Positions 5,851-6,033 of a DNA stretch of 6,033 nucleotides are shown here, in pieces. Made by a program: the position numbers and the translations under genes. The notes under the pieces were generated by a model. That model worked only from the letters and a program-made list of their open reading frames with translations, made no database searches and had not been told where the DNA came from. The stretch lies in contig JAGHCS010000132.1 in assembly GCA_021160355.1 (NCBI GenBank), positions 1 through 6,033 of the forward strand. The letters are read 5' to 3'. Within the stretch, counting starts at the first letter, position 1. Each line of letters starts with the position of its first letter. Origin of the DNA: Candidatus Cloacimonadota bacterium. Its GTDB lineage: Bacteria; Cloacimonadota; Cloacimonadia; JGIOTU-2.

Positions 5851-5880
5851 CTTGTCACAAGCTCTATGACTTGTGACAAG
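5851..5880. repeat. Inverted repeat 2 made of two self-palindromic 11-mers
   Basis: CTTGTCACAAG (5851-5861) and CTTGTGACAAG (5870-5880) are exact reverse complements with an 8-base spacer. Each arm is itself a palindrome around its central base (CTTGT-N-ACAAG), so the pair also reads as a near-perfect direct repeat with centres 19 bases apart. A looser relative, TTGT-GTT-ACAA, lies at 5836-5846. This looks like a tandem protein-binding operator as much as a hairpin. Confidence 0.82.
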
Positions 5881-5926
5881 ATAATTCGAGGATGGAGTTC
5901 AGAGCGAAGATACAGGAAGCACCAAT

Positions 5927-5952
5927 AGATACATCGAGAAGAAGATGTATTT
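5927..5952. repeat. Inverted repeat 3 (9-bp arms, 8-base spacer)
   Basis: ATACATC (5929-5935) pairs perfectly with GATGTAT (5944-5950). The stem extends outward by a G-U and an A-T pair to 5927-5952. The spacer GAGAAGAA is all purine. Confidence 0.65.
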
Positions 5953-6033
5953 TGGAAAAAACCGAAAACGTAAAATTATCTCACATATTCTTGACTAAAA
6001 AAGTCTTGTTAATAGAGAAAAGAAAAATTGAAA

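Larger units (their letters stand above)
5790..6033. other. Non-coding stretch with three successive inverted repeats
   Basis: No convincing gene is present. The longest open frame begins at an ATG at 5892 and stays open to the window edge (47 codons). It has GAGG touching the ATG, which is too close to act as a ribosome binding site, and a purine-rich, lysine- and arginine-heavy product, so I do not call it. The stretch is dominated by inverted repeats at 5805-5836, 5851-5880 and 5927-5952. TTGACT at 5991-5996 resembles a -35 box, but no good -10 box lies at the right distance. It is probably the regulatory region of the next gene or a small structured RNA. Confidence 0.5.

Noticed and set aside
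5993..6005. Fourth hairpin GACT-AAAAA-AGTC
   Set aside because: Only four base pairs in an A-rich run; not distinguishable from chance.
5892..6033. A new gene starting at ATG 5892 and running off the window
   Set aside because: GAGG touches the ATG with no spacing, the translation is purine-biased and lacks any recognisable pattern, and it overlaps inverted repeat 3. It cannot be excluded without downstream sequence.

Overview
The window holds part of a poly-gamma-glutamate (PGA) biosynthesis locus, all on the + strand, from an AT-rich bacterium with two membranes. The two-membrane inference rests on the last gene, which encodes a predicted outer-membrane beta-barrel with a signal peptide and a terminal phenylalanine. 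The combination of pgsB, pgsC, pgsW, stand-alone four-helix-bundle (23S rRNA intervening-sequence-type) genes and beta-rich secreted proteins resembles uncultured FCB-group bacteria such as Cloacimonadota. This assignment is recalled family distribution, not proof.

Layout. 1-1107 is pgsB, missing about its first 20 residues, which encodes the Mur-ligase-like PGA synthetase. 1108-1557 is pgsC, its membrane partner, abutting the pgsB stop codon. 2118-3218 is pgsW, the membrane-anchored 'poly-gamma-glutamate system protein'. 3794-4681 encodes a secreted protein built of two similar beta-rich halves. 4678-5733 encodes the outer-membrane barrel and overlaps the previous gene by four bases (ATGA). 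A strong rho-independent terminator at 5757-5789 closes the unit. The last 244 bases hold three successive inverted repeats, each with an 8-base spacer, and no convincing gene.

Two related cassettes sit inside this gene order, one between pgsC and pgsW and one between pgsW and the secreted protein. Each carries a four-helix-bundle gene flanked by the same short repeats: a left repeat rich in AATATCCAA, and a right repeat that starts with its inverted counterpart TTGGATATTGG. Each begins 3-5 bases after the stop codon of a pgs gene. A third copy of the left repeat lies just upstream of the secreted-protein gene. The cassettes look like small mobile or duplicated elements, perhaps relatives of the intervening sequences found in 23S rRNA genes, that landed in a pre-existing pgs operon.

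Working model (inference): PgsB and PgsC make PGA at the inner membrane and PgsW helps in place of PgsA, which is not seen here. The secreted protein and the barrel may carry the polymer across, or attach it to, the outer membrane. The first three roles rest on recognisable families; the last two rest on context and protein architecture only.
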